In this document: one piece after another, positions 24,208-35,895 of the stretch | Numbering within the stretch: the first letter of the stretch is position 1 | Layout of the letters: every line of letters begins with the position of its first letter | From: Anthostomella pinea | Taxonomy: Eukaryota; Ascomycota; Sordariomycetes; Xylariales; Xylariaceae | Reading direction: 5' to 3' | Assembly: GCA_963556695.1 (NCBI GenBank) | Contig: CAUWAG010000013.1 | Coordinates: 248,001-312,000 of the forward strand | Length of the DNA stretch: 64,000 bases | Program-made: the position numbers and the translations under genes | The notes under the pieces: model-generated | Seen by the model: the letters and a program-made list of their open reading frames with translations, nothing else | Database searches by the model: none | Told to the model about the DNA's origin: nothing

Positions 24208-26523
24208 ATGAAGCGCAAGCTTGACGAACACGACCAGCCGGTTCCTGCCGCGCAGTCTGCGGAACCGGGCAAGAGCGAGACCACCAACGAGACCAACGAG
24301 ACCACCTTCGCCGACTTTGGACTGGACTCCAGGCTGCTCCAAGCTGTTGGCCAACAGCTGTACCAGAAGCCCACTACAGTTCAGGCAAAGTCCATACCCC
24401 TGATCTTGGACGGAGGCGATCTGCTGTGCCGAGCAAAGACTGGTTCGGGGAAGACTGCCGCCTACTTGTTGCCTGTGCTGGAAAGTATCCTGCGGCGCAA
24501 ACAGGTATGCCCTTAGACATGCGCCCCTCAGGATGATGTGAGGCTAACTGGACAAGGCATCTTCGTCTCCTTGCATATCAGCTCTCGTGTTAGTGCCGAC
24601 GAAGGAACTCGCCGACCAAGTTCTGAAGAACATCGAAACTCTGTCCGCCTTTTGCAAAGATCTCCGCGCGATCAAGCTGTCCGAAAAGCTTCCCGACTCC
24701 GTCCAACGATCTCTCCTATCGTCGTCCCCGGATATCGTCGTGGCGACACCTTCGAGAGCATGTGTGACCCTGAAAAGCTCGGCGATGTCACTGGACAACC
24801 TCAAGTTCCTAGTCCTTGACGAAGCGGACCTTGTCATGTCGTACGGTTATGAGGATGACCTCTCCAGCATCGCCGGATCCGTTCCAAAAGGGGTACAGAC
24901 TGTGCTCACATCGGCTACGTTGACTCCGGAAGTGGACACATTGAAGGGCTTGTTCTGTCGGAATCCTACCGTGTTGAACTTGGAGGAACCTGAGGCCGAG
25001 GGAGAAGGGGTGACTCAATACGTGGTCAAGTAGGTCTACATTACCTGGCACATTGTGTACGTGACTAACATTACCTAGATGCGGAGAGGACGAGAAATTC
25101 TTGCTCATCTGGTCAGTACAAAATCCCCCAATCCATGCCTCTAGTGATAATCATCCTACTTGGTACCCCAATCGGACAATCGCTAACATTTCCGTAGTAC
25201 GTGGCCATATTTTTCTGTCACTGCGAAACTTGATGCCGTTACATGTTAACAGTTCCGTTCCTGGACTTGCAACTGACAATCAATAGACGTTCTGATCAAA
25301 TGCCAGTTGATCAAGGGCAAGTCCCTAGTGTTCGTGGCTGATGTGGACAGAGCTTACCGCTTGAGACGTAGGGCTGGCTACCTTTCCATGATTCGTCGTG
25401 GATTTGGCTGACAGAGCGTAGTGTTCTTCGAGCAATTTGGCCTTCGCTCATGTGTGCTCAATTCCGAATTGCCGGTGAATAGTCGCATCCACATCGTTGA
25501 AGAGTTCAACCGAGGCATATACGACATCATTATCGCCTCGGATGATCAAGAAGCTCTCGGGAATGAAAATAGTTCTTCAACTCCGGGGGACAACGAAGAG
25601 CCCGCAGATGCCGACAAGGAACTTGGGGCTGAACCTCCTAAGGATGCTGACAAGGCTCCACCCAAAAAGAAGCATCGATCTTCACGATGCCAGGACAAAG
25701 AGTATGGCATATCGAGAGGAATAGACTTCAGAAATGTTGCTATGGTCCTCAACTTCGATTGCCCCAGGACCGCCAAATCGTACCAACATCGCATAGGCCG
25801 TACAGCGAGAGGAGCTGGACAGACTGGAACGGCGCTCACTTTCATCATCCCGAAAGAGAAATACCGAACTCACATACCCACCAGCGTGGAGACTGCTGAG
25901 AATGACGAGAAAGTTCTTGCCCGAATGACCAAGCAGCAAGTCGCGAAAGGGAAAGAGATCAAACCGTATATATTCGACATGAAGCAATTGGAGGCTTTCA
26001 GATACCGAATGAACGATGCTCTGAGAGCTGTGACGAAGGTCTCCATCAGAGAAGCCCGGACTCGGGAAATTCGTCAAGAATTACTGTAAGTTTCGGAACC
26101 AATCCTCGTGTACTGTCCACACGAACGGCAACTTCCTAGACTTATTGCTTACCCTTCCTTCCAGGAAGAGTGAAAAGCTCAAACGTCACTTTGAGGAACG
26201 ACCCATGGAACTGCATCACCTGCGCCATGATCAGGAACTCAGAGCTGCGCGGACGCAGGCCCACCTTCGCCACGGTATTGTTAACCACAAGCGCCACCCC
26301 CATGATAGCCCCCATGTCTAATTGTGCAATAGTTCCCGACTATCTACTGCCCACGGATGGCAAGAAAGCACTCACTTCCACTAACATTGGATTTGTGCCA
26401 ATGAAGAAGGTTGTCGACGGTAAGAACCGAAAAGGAAGAGGGTTCAAGGGCAAAGGCAAACGAAGCGGTGACCGCAAAAGTGACCCCTTGAGATCATTCA
26501 AGGCAAGGCCTAAGAGGAAGTAG
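24208..26523 (+). CDS. DBP9: ATP-dependent DEAD-box RNA helicase Dbp9-like
   Basis: Nucleolar helicase for 27S pre-rRNA processing in 60S subunit assembly (family knowledge). Seven exons (24208-24504, 24557-25029, 25079-25110, 25287-25367, 25422-26085, 26165-26274, 26333-26523) sum to 1848 nt, about 615 residues, normal for Dbp9. Motifs in order: Q motif (TFADFGL...[13 protein letters not shown]), motif I AKTGSGKT, Ia PTKEL, Ib VATPSR, II DEAD, III SAT, then [21 protein letters not shown], and [11 protein letters not shown]. Between them is the charged insert (about residues 340-375) typical of Dbp9, and the tail is Lys/Arg-rich. Oddity: the exon 3-4 junction that restores the conserved [13 protein letters not shown] needs a cut before GGTCAG at 25111, not a GT; the other junctions are canonical. 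Either a mutation has damaged this donor or splicing there differs. Confidence 0.88.
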
Positions 26524-27740
26524 GTCCATAGCCAGTGCGATGGTCAGCTCAGCAAGTACATGTTTTTCACATGATGGGCTTGCCCCTTTCACACTTGGCT
26601 GGTCCCTTAATGTCGTTCCTCATAGATATGATGGGCTTGACCCTCTTCACACTTGGGTGGCCCCTGAAGGGCCGCCTCGTTCCTCATAGATACCCTACTC
26701 TTACCAGTCCTACCTGTTGCAGTACTAAGTAGGCAAATGACGAAGAACAGCAGGACCGCGCCTTCTTGAAGCCATCGTCGCCGAAATCCATGTACTGATC
26801 TTTAATGACCCACCCCTTTTAAATTATCCCTTAAATATTTTTACCTCCGTGCCTCTCCCTTCCACATATATACTCTACTTTCACCAATCCTACCTGTTGC
26901 AGGTCTAAGTATGTGAATGATGAAGAACAACAGAACCGCACCTTTCCCTGGTCATTGTCCCCACAATCCATCTACCAACTTTTGGTCGTTCCCCATCCCC
27001 GCCTAATCTTCCTTTCTCGGAAGATCTTCACCTCCACTCCTCTCCCTTCAACTTCCTCATCTATCTACGCGTACCCCTCGTGTAGGGTGTAAATATAAGT
27101 TCTCATCCTCATCCCCGTCTTCATCCCCATCGCCGTTACCTTCTCACCTTTGGTGGTCACCATCACCATCACCATCTCACCTTTCGTGGTGTACGGCAGG
27201 AGCGGCGCCTTCTTCAAGCCATCGTCCCCACAATCCACCTACTAGCTTTTGATCGTTCCCCTCCCCCTTCCAAATCTTCCCTTCTTACAACCTTACCTCC
27301 ATGTCTTTCCCTTCCACTTTCACATCTACCCACGCGTACCCATCGTGTGAGTAGGGTGTGAAGGGTGGCTCTCGTCCTTATCCCCACGCTCATCAGCATC
27401 ACCATCAGCATCACCATCGCTATCACCATCTCACCTTTCGTGGTGTACAGCAGGAACGAGCCTTCTTCAAGGCATTTTCCACGGAACCCACCTACCCACT
27501 TTTGATGGTTCGTCCCCTCTTAAGTCTTCCCTCTTGCGACATCTTTACCTACATGCCTTTCCCTTCCACTTTCACATCTACCTACCCAAGCGTACCGTAA
27601 CTAACTTTTCCACGCCTCAGGACTTGGTTGGCAAACCCAAGCGCACCACACAGGTGCTCAACCAGGGGCACCCATCAGGTGCTCATATCGGGCATCACCA
27701 AGGTGCTCGACAAAGGCACCTACCAGGTGCTTAACAAAGG
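26524..27740. repeat. Decayed satellite-like tandem repeats downstream of DBP9
   Basis: Several layers are visible. A ~63-bp unit is duplicated at about 26570-26693 (both contain GATGGGCTTG and GTTCCTCATAGATA). Longer units share CCTACCTGTTGCAG and AACAGCAGGACCGC-like text at about 26694-26795 and 26875-26976. Related units starting GTGGTGTACGGCAGGA and GTGGTGTACAGCAGGA lie at 27186 and 27440. (CATCAC)n runs lie at about 27160-27185 and 27391-27440. Finally four ~24-bp units with CAGGTGCTC lie at about 27650-27735. No gene is seen. Confidence 0.6.
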
Positions 27741-28150
27741 GGCACGTTTAGTGCTTTGAAAAGGCATCACAATGGGTGCACAACAGTCCGCAGACCGGGA
27801 GCTGAACCTCGGAAGACATGTTCGAGACATGGAAGGACAAGTGTCTGCAGATGGCCCAGGGGCAGGGGCTTCGACGGGGCCAGGTGCGGTTGCAGCCGCT
27901 TTTGCTGGCGCACTGCCACGCTTCGGTGGGGTGGGTGAAGCCCAGGACACATCTTCACCCACCCCACCGCAGGACATAATTGAATTGTCCGCTGACTCCG
28001 ACGACAATTTCTTGACTGCACTGAAGAAAAAACAAGTCACACAGGCTCATCAGCAACCACAACGCTCAACAGCCCTCATCGATCACCGACGCTCTACAAG
28101 CCCAACCACAAATCGATTACACCAGCTTCAGACGAAGACAACCCGCAATC

Positions 28151-29574
28151 ATGGCTCCCAAGAAGTCTGGCCGTGTGCAGAAGATCAAGAAGTCTGGCCC
28201 TGCTAAGAAGACCAAGAAGGTCTTGACCCCCGAGGAGAAGAAGAAGGTATGTTTTGAAAAATCGTATAAGCAGGGGAATAAGCAGTGCATTGAGCATTGT
28301 TTAAGCGTTTATTCCAGTTTGCTAACTGCTTATCCCAGGAGCATGCTCTTTCAGACCGATACCATACTCTGGCCAAGGCTGTTGAGCGTGAGGCCCAGCT
28401 CTATGCCCTTTCTAGAATGAAAGAGCACCAGATCGCTAAATACACGCAACGATTCGAGCGCGCCCAAGAGCAGTTCATGGAGCAGCGACTGGCCGACAAG
28501 GATGACCTGAAGGCCTGGGTTGAGAAGAAGAAGCCCAAGGCCAAGGATTTGGGTGCCCAAGCCCTCGACAGTAAGCCTAAAGAGCTTATAGACAGTGAAC
28601 CTAACGCTAACGGCCTATACAAGTTAAGAAAGCCCGCGCCGAATCTCGCGCTGCCGCGGAGTAACTTCATAGGACCGTACTCAGATCAGGTCTATACATC
28701 TGCTCGGAGTGCCTCTGGAACAGGTAGTGGTACGGTTATAGGACAGGCAGTGGCATCTGCAGGGCATACGGAACACGGAACAGATGAGAACCCCCTCGTA
28801 AAGTCAGGTTACAAGTGGAAATACGTTCTCCATTGCCCTGAGACTCCTAATGATCTCGCTACAAGTGATAACGTGACAAACGAGGCTATAAAGCCGCCTG
28901 AAACATTCGTAGACCGCGGAGAAGCTAACAAGCGCCTGGAGGAGCTCACCAGCTACGAGGAACTAGGCGGCATCGACGCCGTAGCCAGCAAGAAGGCCAC
29001 CCTCGCTGGCCTCTTCAAGCTGCTGAACGTCGAGGTGACCACCAGCAGCGGCGAACGGCTTCTCTACTGGGTTGGGCGCGAGTTCGTCGACCTGCTGCGC
29101 GACCTGGAGAAAAAAGAGCGCCGCAGAAAGATGTGGTCGCCGCCGCGGCCGGCGCTGCGTCACTACATCGTAACGAGCGAGACGGTCACGCACGTCGCGA
29201 CCGAGGAGCCGCAGCCGGGCCTGGGGCTCGAGGGCGAGCGCCCGGTCGCGGGCTGCTTCACTGGCGAGGTCCAGTTCGAGAAAAACCAGCCCCTCGCGAC
29301 GTTCACGCAGCGCTCGCTCGCCAACAGCCACGCTTCCAAGCTCTTTCTACAGTGCGGCACCGTCGACGAGGAGTTTCACAACACGCTGGACTTATGGTGG
29401 TGGGAGCACACCGTCCACCCGCTCCACCGGGCGGCTGCTGAGGCGGCGGCGCGCCCGGGTGGGCTCTACGAGGCTACGCTGGATACGGGAGGGATGCGCA
29501 CGCGGCTGGGCTTCGACAAGCTCGCCGTCACGGTCCACGAGGTGGACGACGTGACGGGGCCGCTGAACGTGTAG
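28151..29574 (+). CDS. Uncharacterised 443-residue protein
   Basis: Not recognised. Two exons, 28151-28246 and 28339-29574, with a canonical 92-bp intron (GTATGT...CCCAG) joining EEKKK to EHALSDR. The N-terminus is strongly basic (MAPKKSGRVQKIKKSGPAKK), which would suit nuclear import or nucleic-acid binding. Residues about 33-120 look helical and charged, possibly coiled coil (RMKEHQIAKYTQRFERAQEQ). A low-complexity Ser/Gly/Thr stretch follows, then a more ordered C-terminal half (FKLLNVEVTTSSGERLLYWV, LWWWEHTVHP, GMRTRLGFDKLAV). GC content of the last third is higher than the first part. An overlapping frame at 27772-28206 could be leader sequence or a separate small frame. The intact long frame supports a real gene. 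Confidence 0.75.
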
Positions 29575-30479
29575 TATGGGGGGCGTTGGGGGGACGCCGG
29601 GGACGCTGAGGGCGTCTAGAGGGAGATTCGGTGGGATTCGGAGAGCTCTAGGGACAGCCAGGAGGCCTTACGGCGGCCTCGAGGCCCTGGAGGTGTCTAC
29701 GCGGAGAATTTGCGATGGATTCTATTACTACACTACGGTCTCGTTGATTTCTGCGATGGGTTTGCGATAAATTCGATGGGATCGGGGCTGCTCTGGTCAT
29801 CTGGGTCAGAATTGAGGGTTAGCCCTGACCTCCTAGTTACTGCGTATGCGAGACAACAGAGATTACTTTACCACAGGTGTCCCCAAGGGATTTCCAGATT
29901 CGTAACTGAATTCCTCCTTGAAACTGCTCTTGGAAGATGTGCCTAGTGAGCGCTGGAAATACACAGTTTTACGAGCCGCTGGGATAAGCAGCAGACTGGG
30001 TATTCATCCAGCGGTTGGATATAGGTTCTTGATCGCGAGGCCTGGCAATTGTTTGGATTAGTATCAGGCATCGTGATTCAACATGGGGTAAACGCTAAGC
30101 AAGCCGAAATCAGCACAGCCAGTGGCTGCTTGTTCCAGTGGTAAGGCTTCAAGGATCGCGCAAAAGATTTATTTTATTATTAAGCTCCTCTACCACCAGC
30201 GTCGCGCGATCTTGAGATGCAGTTCGGGGGGTCCAAGTTTCCGTGTCGCCATCCTAATAGCTCGAGTCGCTATACTACTAGCTTCCGCCCACAGTTCGGG
30301 TCGTGGCTTGATATCGTATGAAGTGGAAGGGGCAGGTTCCGTGCTTGTCGTTCGTCTGATCTGGGCAGCAGCACCGTTGTATATCTGGCCCATCCCGTTG
30401 CCAATGTCGTTCGAAGCCGTAGTATCAGCAGCCGCTCTGCCAGAAGCACTGCCATCGTTAGGGTTGGGAGTGTAACGAG
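29575..30479. other. Intergenic, no convincing gene
   Basis: About 0.9 kb. A short minus-strand frame at 30190-30525 (KGRPRYTPNPNDG) appears to be the frameshifted continuation of the TPR-like pseudogene to its right. Otherwise nothing is recognised. Confidence 0.45.
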
Positions 30480-30870
30480 GGCGGCCCTTCGCAGCGCCGG
30501 TCATGTCGTATCCTTTTCTTGACATCGTAATCGACCCTGATCGAGCTCAAGTTCTCCAGTGACTGCGAGGTCGGGCTCAAAGCCAGTGCCTTCTGCATAT
30601 ACTCTTGTGCCTTGTCGTACTGCTGCATCTCAACATAAGCCAGCACGGCTCAATGCAATGCTTTGATGTTTGCGCTCTTCTTTGTGTCGTCGCCTGGTAC
30701 AAAACAGGCGCGGGCACCATCCCGAGATTGCTGGAAGCGTCCCAACTCGAAGTTTGCCGACGCACGGTTGTGTAAGGGCTGGCGGCGAACGTCAATCTCG
30801 TCGGGATTGCCGATGGAGATCCCCGTTGTCGAGGATGACGGAGATGGCGAGGTGTCTTGTTCTTCTTGTT
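30480..30870 (-). pseudogene. TPR-like gene fragment, broken
   Basis: The minus strand reads through NPDEIDVRRQPLHNRASANF, then ELGRFQQSRDGARACF and, after an in-frame stop near 30657, AVLAYVEMQQYDKAQEYMQK and ALALSPTSQSLENLSS. The spacing of NRASANFELGRF and LAYVEMQQYDKAQEYMQKAL is that of tetratricopeptide repeats. After about 30525 the frame shifts. A diverged relative of the first part is on the plus strand at 33837-33920. Probably the remnant of a TPR protein; the full domain set cannot be seen. Confidence 0.6.
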
Positions 30871-31089
30871 GAAGTGGTCAGCGATCAAAAGTTGGTCTGA
30901 TCAGAGGTGGTGTAATGTGGTACCGGTCTACGAGGATAGGAAAGCAGGCTTGGTCTATGAACCCTGAAGCAGACAGTATGCTCGTCGGTTCTTCAGTCCT
31001 TCACCAAGGGCTTGTAATACATACGACACTGGACAACTGAAAAGAGTCATTCCGTGCCGGAATAGGGTGAGATTGAAGTGACGGGCGGC

Positions 31090-31230
31090 TTACTCGGCGT
31101 CAGCGGCTGTGTGGGTGTAGGAGTAGCCTTTCGCACCGAGCAATGCCATGATGGCAACCCACTCCTCCCTAGTGGGAGGAGCCACGTCCATCATGGCTTG
31201 CAGCGCCTTGCTTGGACTGCGCGAGCGTTA
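31090..31230 (-). pseudogene. Partial copy of the 31326-31740 small-protein gene
   Basis: Minus-strand translation gives ALQAMMDVAPPTREEWVAIM then ALLGAKGYSYTHTAA, closely matching ALIDVTPPTLEEWQAIMALL and QAKGYTYTHTAA of the neighbouring gene. The start is missing and a stop follows TAADAE (31090-31092), so it is a fragment of a tandem duplicate. Confidence 0.6.
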
Positions 31231-31325
31231 TTTACTGGCACAGAGAGTCAAAGCGTCCACGTGGGTAATTATCAAGCAGACGTACCACTTATTCTTCGCG
31301 ATCTGGCAGAGCGCAATGCCCATGA

Positions 31326-31740
31326 TCATTGCTTCGCTTTTGCCCTTGCGAATCTTCCTCTGTCCATCCTCCAAGCAGCGGCAGCGGCAGTGGCTTTCTT
31401 CGGGGTGCCGCCCTTCTCCTTGCGCTTGAGCTCCTGCAAGTGTTGTCTAGAAAAGGTAGAGATGTTAGTTAACTGCGCAGTAAAAGAGATGCAATGTGAA
31501 AGTAGAAGTGATGGTTAGTAGTACGCAGCGAAGGTCACTGGTCCTGAAAGTATAATCACAAGAGTTTAAGTCGTACATGGCTGCAGTATGAGTGTAGGTA
31601 TAGCCCTTCGCTTGTAGCAATGCCATGATCGCCTGCCACTCCTCGAGGGTGGGAGGCGTCACGTCGATGAGGGCCTGCAGCAGGTCCGTTCGCGTCGTAT
31701 CATCCCATACGGTGCGCGCGGGTGCAGCCTTGGGAGGCAT
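31326..31740 (-). CDS. Small fungal protein, W-LL-W-GY-type, ~94 residues
   Basis: Two exons, 31577-31740 and 31326-31446, joined by a 130-bp intron (GTACGA...TTCTAG) that converts TAA-AT/A into TAAIQHLQELKRKEKGG. The protein opens MPPKAAPARTVWDDTTRTDL, has the conserved-looking core LLQALIDVTPPTLEEWQAIM and ALLQAKGYTYTHTAAIQHLQ, and ends with a Lys/Arg/Ala-rich tail (GGTPKKATAAAAAWRMDRGR). The core suggests a compact helical, possibly DNA-binding, fold, but I cannot name a function. Fragments of related copies lie at 31090-31230 and 54890-55190. The start follows good minus-strand context; the intact frame and matching intron support a real or very recently lost gene. Confidence 0.6.
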
Positions 31741-33300
31741 GGTTGAAAGCTTCTTTAAATGGCGGATGCAAAGAGAGAAATAGCTGGGGATGGATGAGGT
31801 GGAAGTGGTGGGCGAGGTGTGAGGCGCATCGGCCGTCTGGATCCTCGGGGTCATTGCAATGCCAGGAACAGGTGGTCTGTCCTATAGTCTTTAACTCGTG
31901 CGAGATTCTTTTATTCTTCGTTTTTAGGTTCATCATGACATAACGATCATATCGAGTTCGAAGGTGATTTGGGTCAGGAAGGGACAGGGCTTCGTTGAGG
32001 AGTTCGGGTATATCCTTCTTGGCAAGTCTTGTGTCCTCGCATGGGAGGTATGCGAGCTTCGGTCTGGTGCCGAGTCAGCTTGAACCTAACATCCCAGCTA
32101 TTAGCTACCAAATTAATACTTCTGGGCTGTCCAGTGGTGAAAAGCTAGGCTATTTGCCAGCTAGGGGTTTCAGGTAATTACGGGGAGTTCCGTAGAGTTT
32201 CAGGGGGTGAGATAGGTCTTGTTTACCTTGTTTGGTGAGCTGAGGGCCAGTCATGCGGTGCTTGCCTTTCCTGGAACACAAACCCTAATAGTTCAAAGCA
32301 AGCACAATGTTGGGTTTGGTACATCGTCACATGAAATCAAGCGAAAGTGCGTCTGAAGAACGTGTTATATCAAGTACAGACTAATATTTGCATAGGTGTC
32401 GAGCTTGACAGAAATACAGAAATAAGCTACGCAGCTATTGGAGCCATATATAGACAAGCTGGACCTGCTGCGAATTTTCCTGTATATTTCCCCTCAGGCA
32501 CTTGATTTTGGGGATGGGATCGAGCAGGTGAACCACTGAGGTAGCTCGGGGCATGTAACCTCGCAGTACTGCATAGTACGACAGCTCGCATGACTACCTC
32601 TACCAGCAGCAGACCATATATAGTCGCATTTAGTGCACGCATCCCCTACAGCGGCTTGCTCTTTCGTGGAGCACCCACAAACCAACTACCAAATTTTCTT
32701 ATCCTTCCCTGCACCATTAATTTTATCATTGATCAGATCTTCACAAACAGGTAGCCTGCTACATATCTGATTCACACAGGTGGCTGTCCTGCCACATCGT
32801 CCTGTGTGAATTTATGGTAGACATTTCCCCAAAGAAGCTGGATTTATGGCAGTCAAGCCTGAGAACGGGTGCCATGCTAACTTGTCCAGTCACAGAACAA
32901 AAGGTTCCCGACAATCATTCCAAACTTTCTACCCCTCCGTCCTTGTCCCTTCTAGACCTTCCTCAGTTTGTGCAACGTGGCACGTCAACTCCCCCGTTCC
33001 CAGCAGCACCTGACCATTCTCAACAGCCAGCTGTACTACGCCCACCGTTCATACCATGTCCAAGCTGCGTGATGGCGATCTTGACGTCAAAGACCGAGAC
33101 CGATGCAGACGTCAAGACGGAGCTCAGGTCTGTAGCCTTTATATCCATCTGCTGGCTGGATCTGGGACTTCGACTGATTTTTATTACACTTTTAGGAAAG
33201 ACGACTTACACGCCGGATTACTCGATTCGGCAGTGGAGCCGCAAGACAGCGACGCTGATTCGTCGCCCTACAACTAGCGCCGCTCCACGGCTAGCGTGAT
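31741..33300. other. Intergenic, no recognised gene
   Basis: Mixed normal-GC sequence with short frames only (for example 32814-33299, 161 residues, no recognisable motif). A pair CACAGGTAGCCTGCTACAT / CACAGGTGGCTGTCCTGCCA occurs near 32746-32800. Confidence 0.4.
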
Positions 33301-33480
33301 GAGCTTATTTGGACGACTCCCGCGCCTCCCATGCCCTCCTTCGGTCAGAACCCCTATTCCTCATGGAGGGATACATAGCCGTTATCATCCTATATATCTT
33401 TCTCGTGGTTTTCAAGTTTCACACTTGCCCTGGTCTCAGTCGCATGGGTCGCCTCTTCAAATTCTCCACGGCCCGACCAT

Positions 33481-33937
33481 TTGCCCTTCAACCACAGACC
33501 GACGAACCCACCACCATCATCTCCGAAGCCAAGGGTGCAGCCAAGAGCTCCAAAGGCTTCCGGGTACCCGGCCTCAACATCCCCGATGTCGCAAAAAGAC
33601 ATGTACCCTCACACCCTCAGGTTGACCATGAATCGTGTTACCAGACGCGATCTCATCGCGTTGTCTGCCTCCCATCCCCTTGAACAGACACTTGACGGCA
33701 CGGGCTTGTGCCACGCCGCCATGAAGAACGTCAAGATCTTGTCCTCGCGTCCCAATGCTGTTCGTTTGAAGACCCACGGAAACGGCGCTCTGGTGCCGCA
33801 TGACTTCATGACGGTAGCTCAATGCTACACCATGGGGATCTCAATCTGCGGTCCCGACGAAATCGAGGTTCGCCGGTAACTCTTGCGCAACCGTGCGTCG
33901 GCAAACTTCGAACATGAAAATCACTTCAGCAAGAAAC
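33481..33937 (+). pseudogene. 5' part of an old gene split by LINE A (TPR-like)
   Basis: The plus-strand frame includes TRRDLIALSASHPLEQTLDG, KNVKILSSRPNAVRLKTHGN and GISICGPDEIEVRR, then a stop (33878-33880) and LLRNRASANFEHEN. The last part resembles NPDEIDVRRQPLHNRASANF of the fragment at 30480-30870. After HFSKKHNPNN the frame reaches the left target duplication of LINE A and would continue in phase at 40276. Confidence 0.5.
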
Positions 33938-34229
33938 ACAACCCCAACAATCAAAAAAAGCACCTTCTTTTTAAAATTATTTTTCTTGGCGCCCACTGTT
34001 AGTGGGTAGCCTACCCCAGCCAGCCATTACGCTAACAGACGCCTCTATCTGGCCAAAACACCAAGCTCCGGATCTCACGATCCTCGCTATGGCTTACCAG
34101 CCATTAGCTGCTGCCGTCCCTGCAACACCTCCCTTGGGGGACAGCGCAGCGCAGCGGCACCCCCGCCCCTCAGCTCAGCCGGGTGTCTGAGATCGCTCCA
34201 CACGCGGAGAAATTCAACACGATGGGTCC

Positions 34230-35895
34230 CAATCCCGACGGTACTTTTAAGAAAGGATAATAAGGACAAGAATAACGCTGTCTCCGGAGCAGCCTCTGCC
34301 CCCATCAGCCTCTTTGCAAAGCCTGATGGTCTCAGTGCCTCCATACATGCTACCCAGGCCCTACAAGCCCTGCACCAAGCAGTAAATGAACGACGCCGTA
34401 AGGAGAAAATTCAAACAGATATCCTGGAACTCGTCGCCGGATCCCTCGACACAGTCGTCGCGACCGTGGCAAAGGACCCAGAACAGCTGGCCTACGCCCA
34501 ACAGATAGCCACCAGCTTTTCCCAGTTCCTCCGCACGAACGTATTCGCCAACAGCGAAGGACAGGAGCCGGCAGGAACAGGACCCCTGCGCAGCAAAAGA
34601 GGTGCCCAAGCGCACCCCACCACAGACCCAACAAAGACCACAAACAACCCCTCGTACGACCCACGTATGCAGGGGTCACCACGAATGGCATCCAGCCCCA
34701 GGCAGCTGGAAACGGCCCTAAGAAACACGCCGGGACCAGACCGCCGACGCAGAAAGAAGACCTCCGTATCTTCATAAGGCTTCCAAAAGACCAGCTCGGC
34801 TGGTCGAGAACTATCAGCACATACGCCCTTCGGAAAACTATCACCAAAGAGCTAAACCTCGTGGCTTCCAATATGGCAGATACACACCGAATCCCTACCG
34901 GCTTGTCTCTTCAACCAAGGGATAAAACTGCACAAGGAAGGATCCTAGCATAAAAGGCAAAACTAGCTCAGCTCACAAAAGCCTCTGCAGTAGAACTACC
35001 CGTCAAGTGGCATACTTATGCCCTCTTGAACTGTCCAACTAGACTTACCAACATGGAACTTGAAGACGTGGATATCACATCAGAAATGACCCTAGATGAA
35101 TACAAATTCCAGACCGGCCGCGGCCCGGTTAATGCACGCATATCAAAAAACGGTCTCAACGAGTCTGGCTAAGTCACATGGCTAGTTTTGTTCACTGAGA
35201 AAGTAGGAGCCTTTAGAATCTTCGGCCTCTATTCAAGGTCTAGGCTTATCAAGAAGAAAAGCCCTCCCTTATAACATAACCCAGGATGCCAAGGTTGGCA
35301 CCCTACATGGCGGTGTGCCCGCCCTAGCCGCTGTGAGAGATGCGGGAAACCAGAAGACAAAAGGCACGTATCTCCATGCACGCTCCCCCCTCAATGTGCC
35401 AACTGCATGGGGCCCGAAATATCAACATATGCAAACTGCCCAGCCAGACCTAAGAGAATAGGAGGCCAGTTGGTCCACCCCTCAAACCAGGAAAGGAAAA
35501 AGCTCAGGAAGTCATATCTGAAGCTCTATAACAAAATAAACGCTATAAGGAACCCACCAGCTCCTCAAAGCCTAGCCCCGGTACTAGCAGCACCCTCTCA
35601 AGAAGAAACCACACCCAGCCCTAATATCCGAGCCATAGATAGCATCATAGTAGCAAGTATGAACACACCCAAAATCAACCTCACAGACGGTGAATCCACG
35701 TCAGAAGAGGGGCTAGACGAAGTCGACAACCTAGACAAGGAGGATACAGAAATAACCGGTCTACCCTCTCTCCCAAAAGAATCACAGCAGGGCACAGGAT
35801 CCTCGAGGAGACCTCGCTGCCAGCAGAATCAAGTCGACTATACTGGTAATAATGTCAGCTCAGCCTTCGAGTGCCACTCAGACCTCCGGGACTAG
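34230..35895 (+). pseudogene. LINE A ORF1 (gag-like, zinc knuckles), broken
   Basis: RNA-binding nucleocapsid-like protein. Pieces run from SGAASAPISLFAKPDGLSAS (about 34280) through an RPPTQKEDLRIFIRLPKDQL block to Cys-rich knuckles (CERCGKPEDKRHVSPC, CANCMG) near 35330-35420. The C-terminal part (35407-35895) is acidic and hydrophilic. Stops and frame changes occur at 34776 and about 34953, 35171 and 35273. Its final frame overlaps the ORF2 start by 44 nt in another frame. Confidence 0.8.

Noticed and set aside
26524..27740. CRISPR-like array
   Set aside because: Repeats are irregular in length, diverged and without uniform spacers, and the organism is a fungus.
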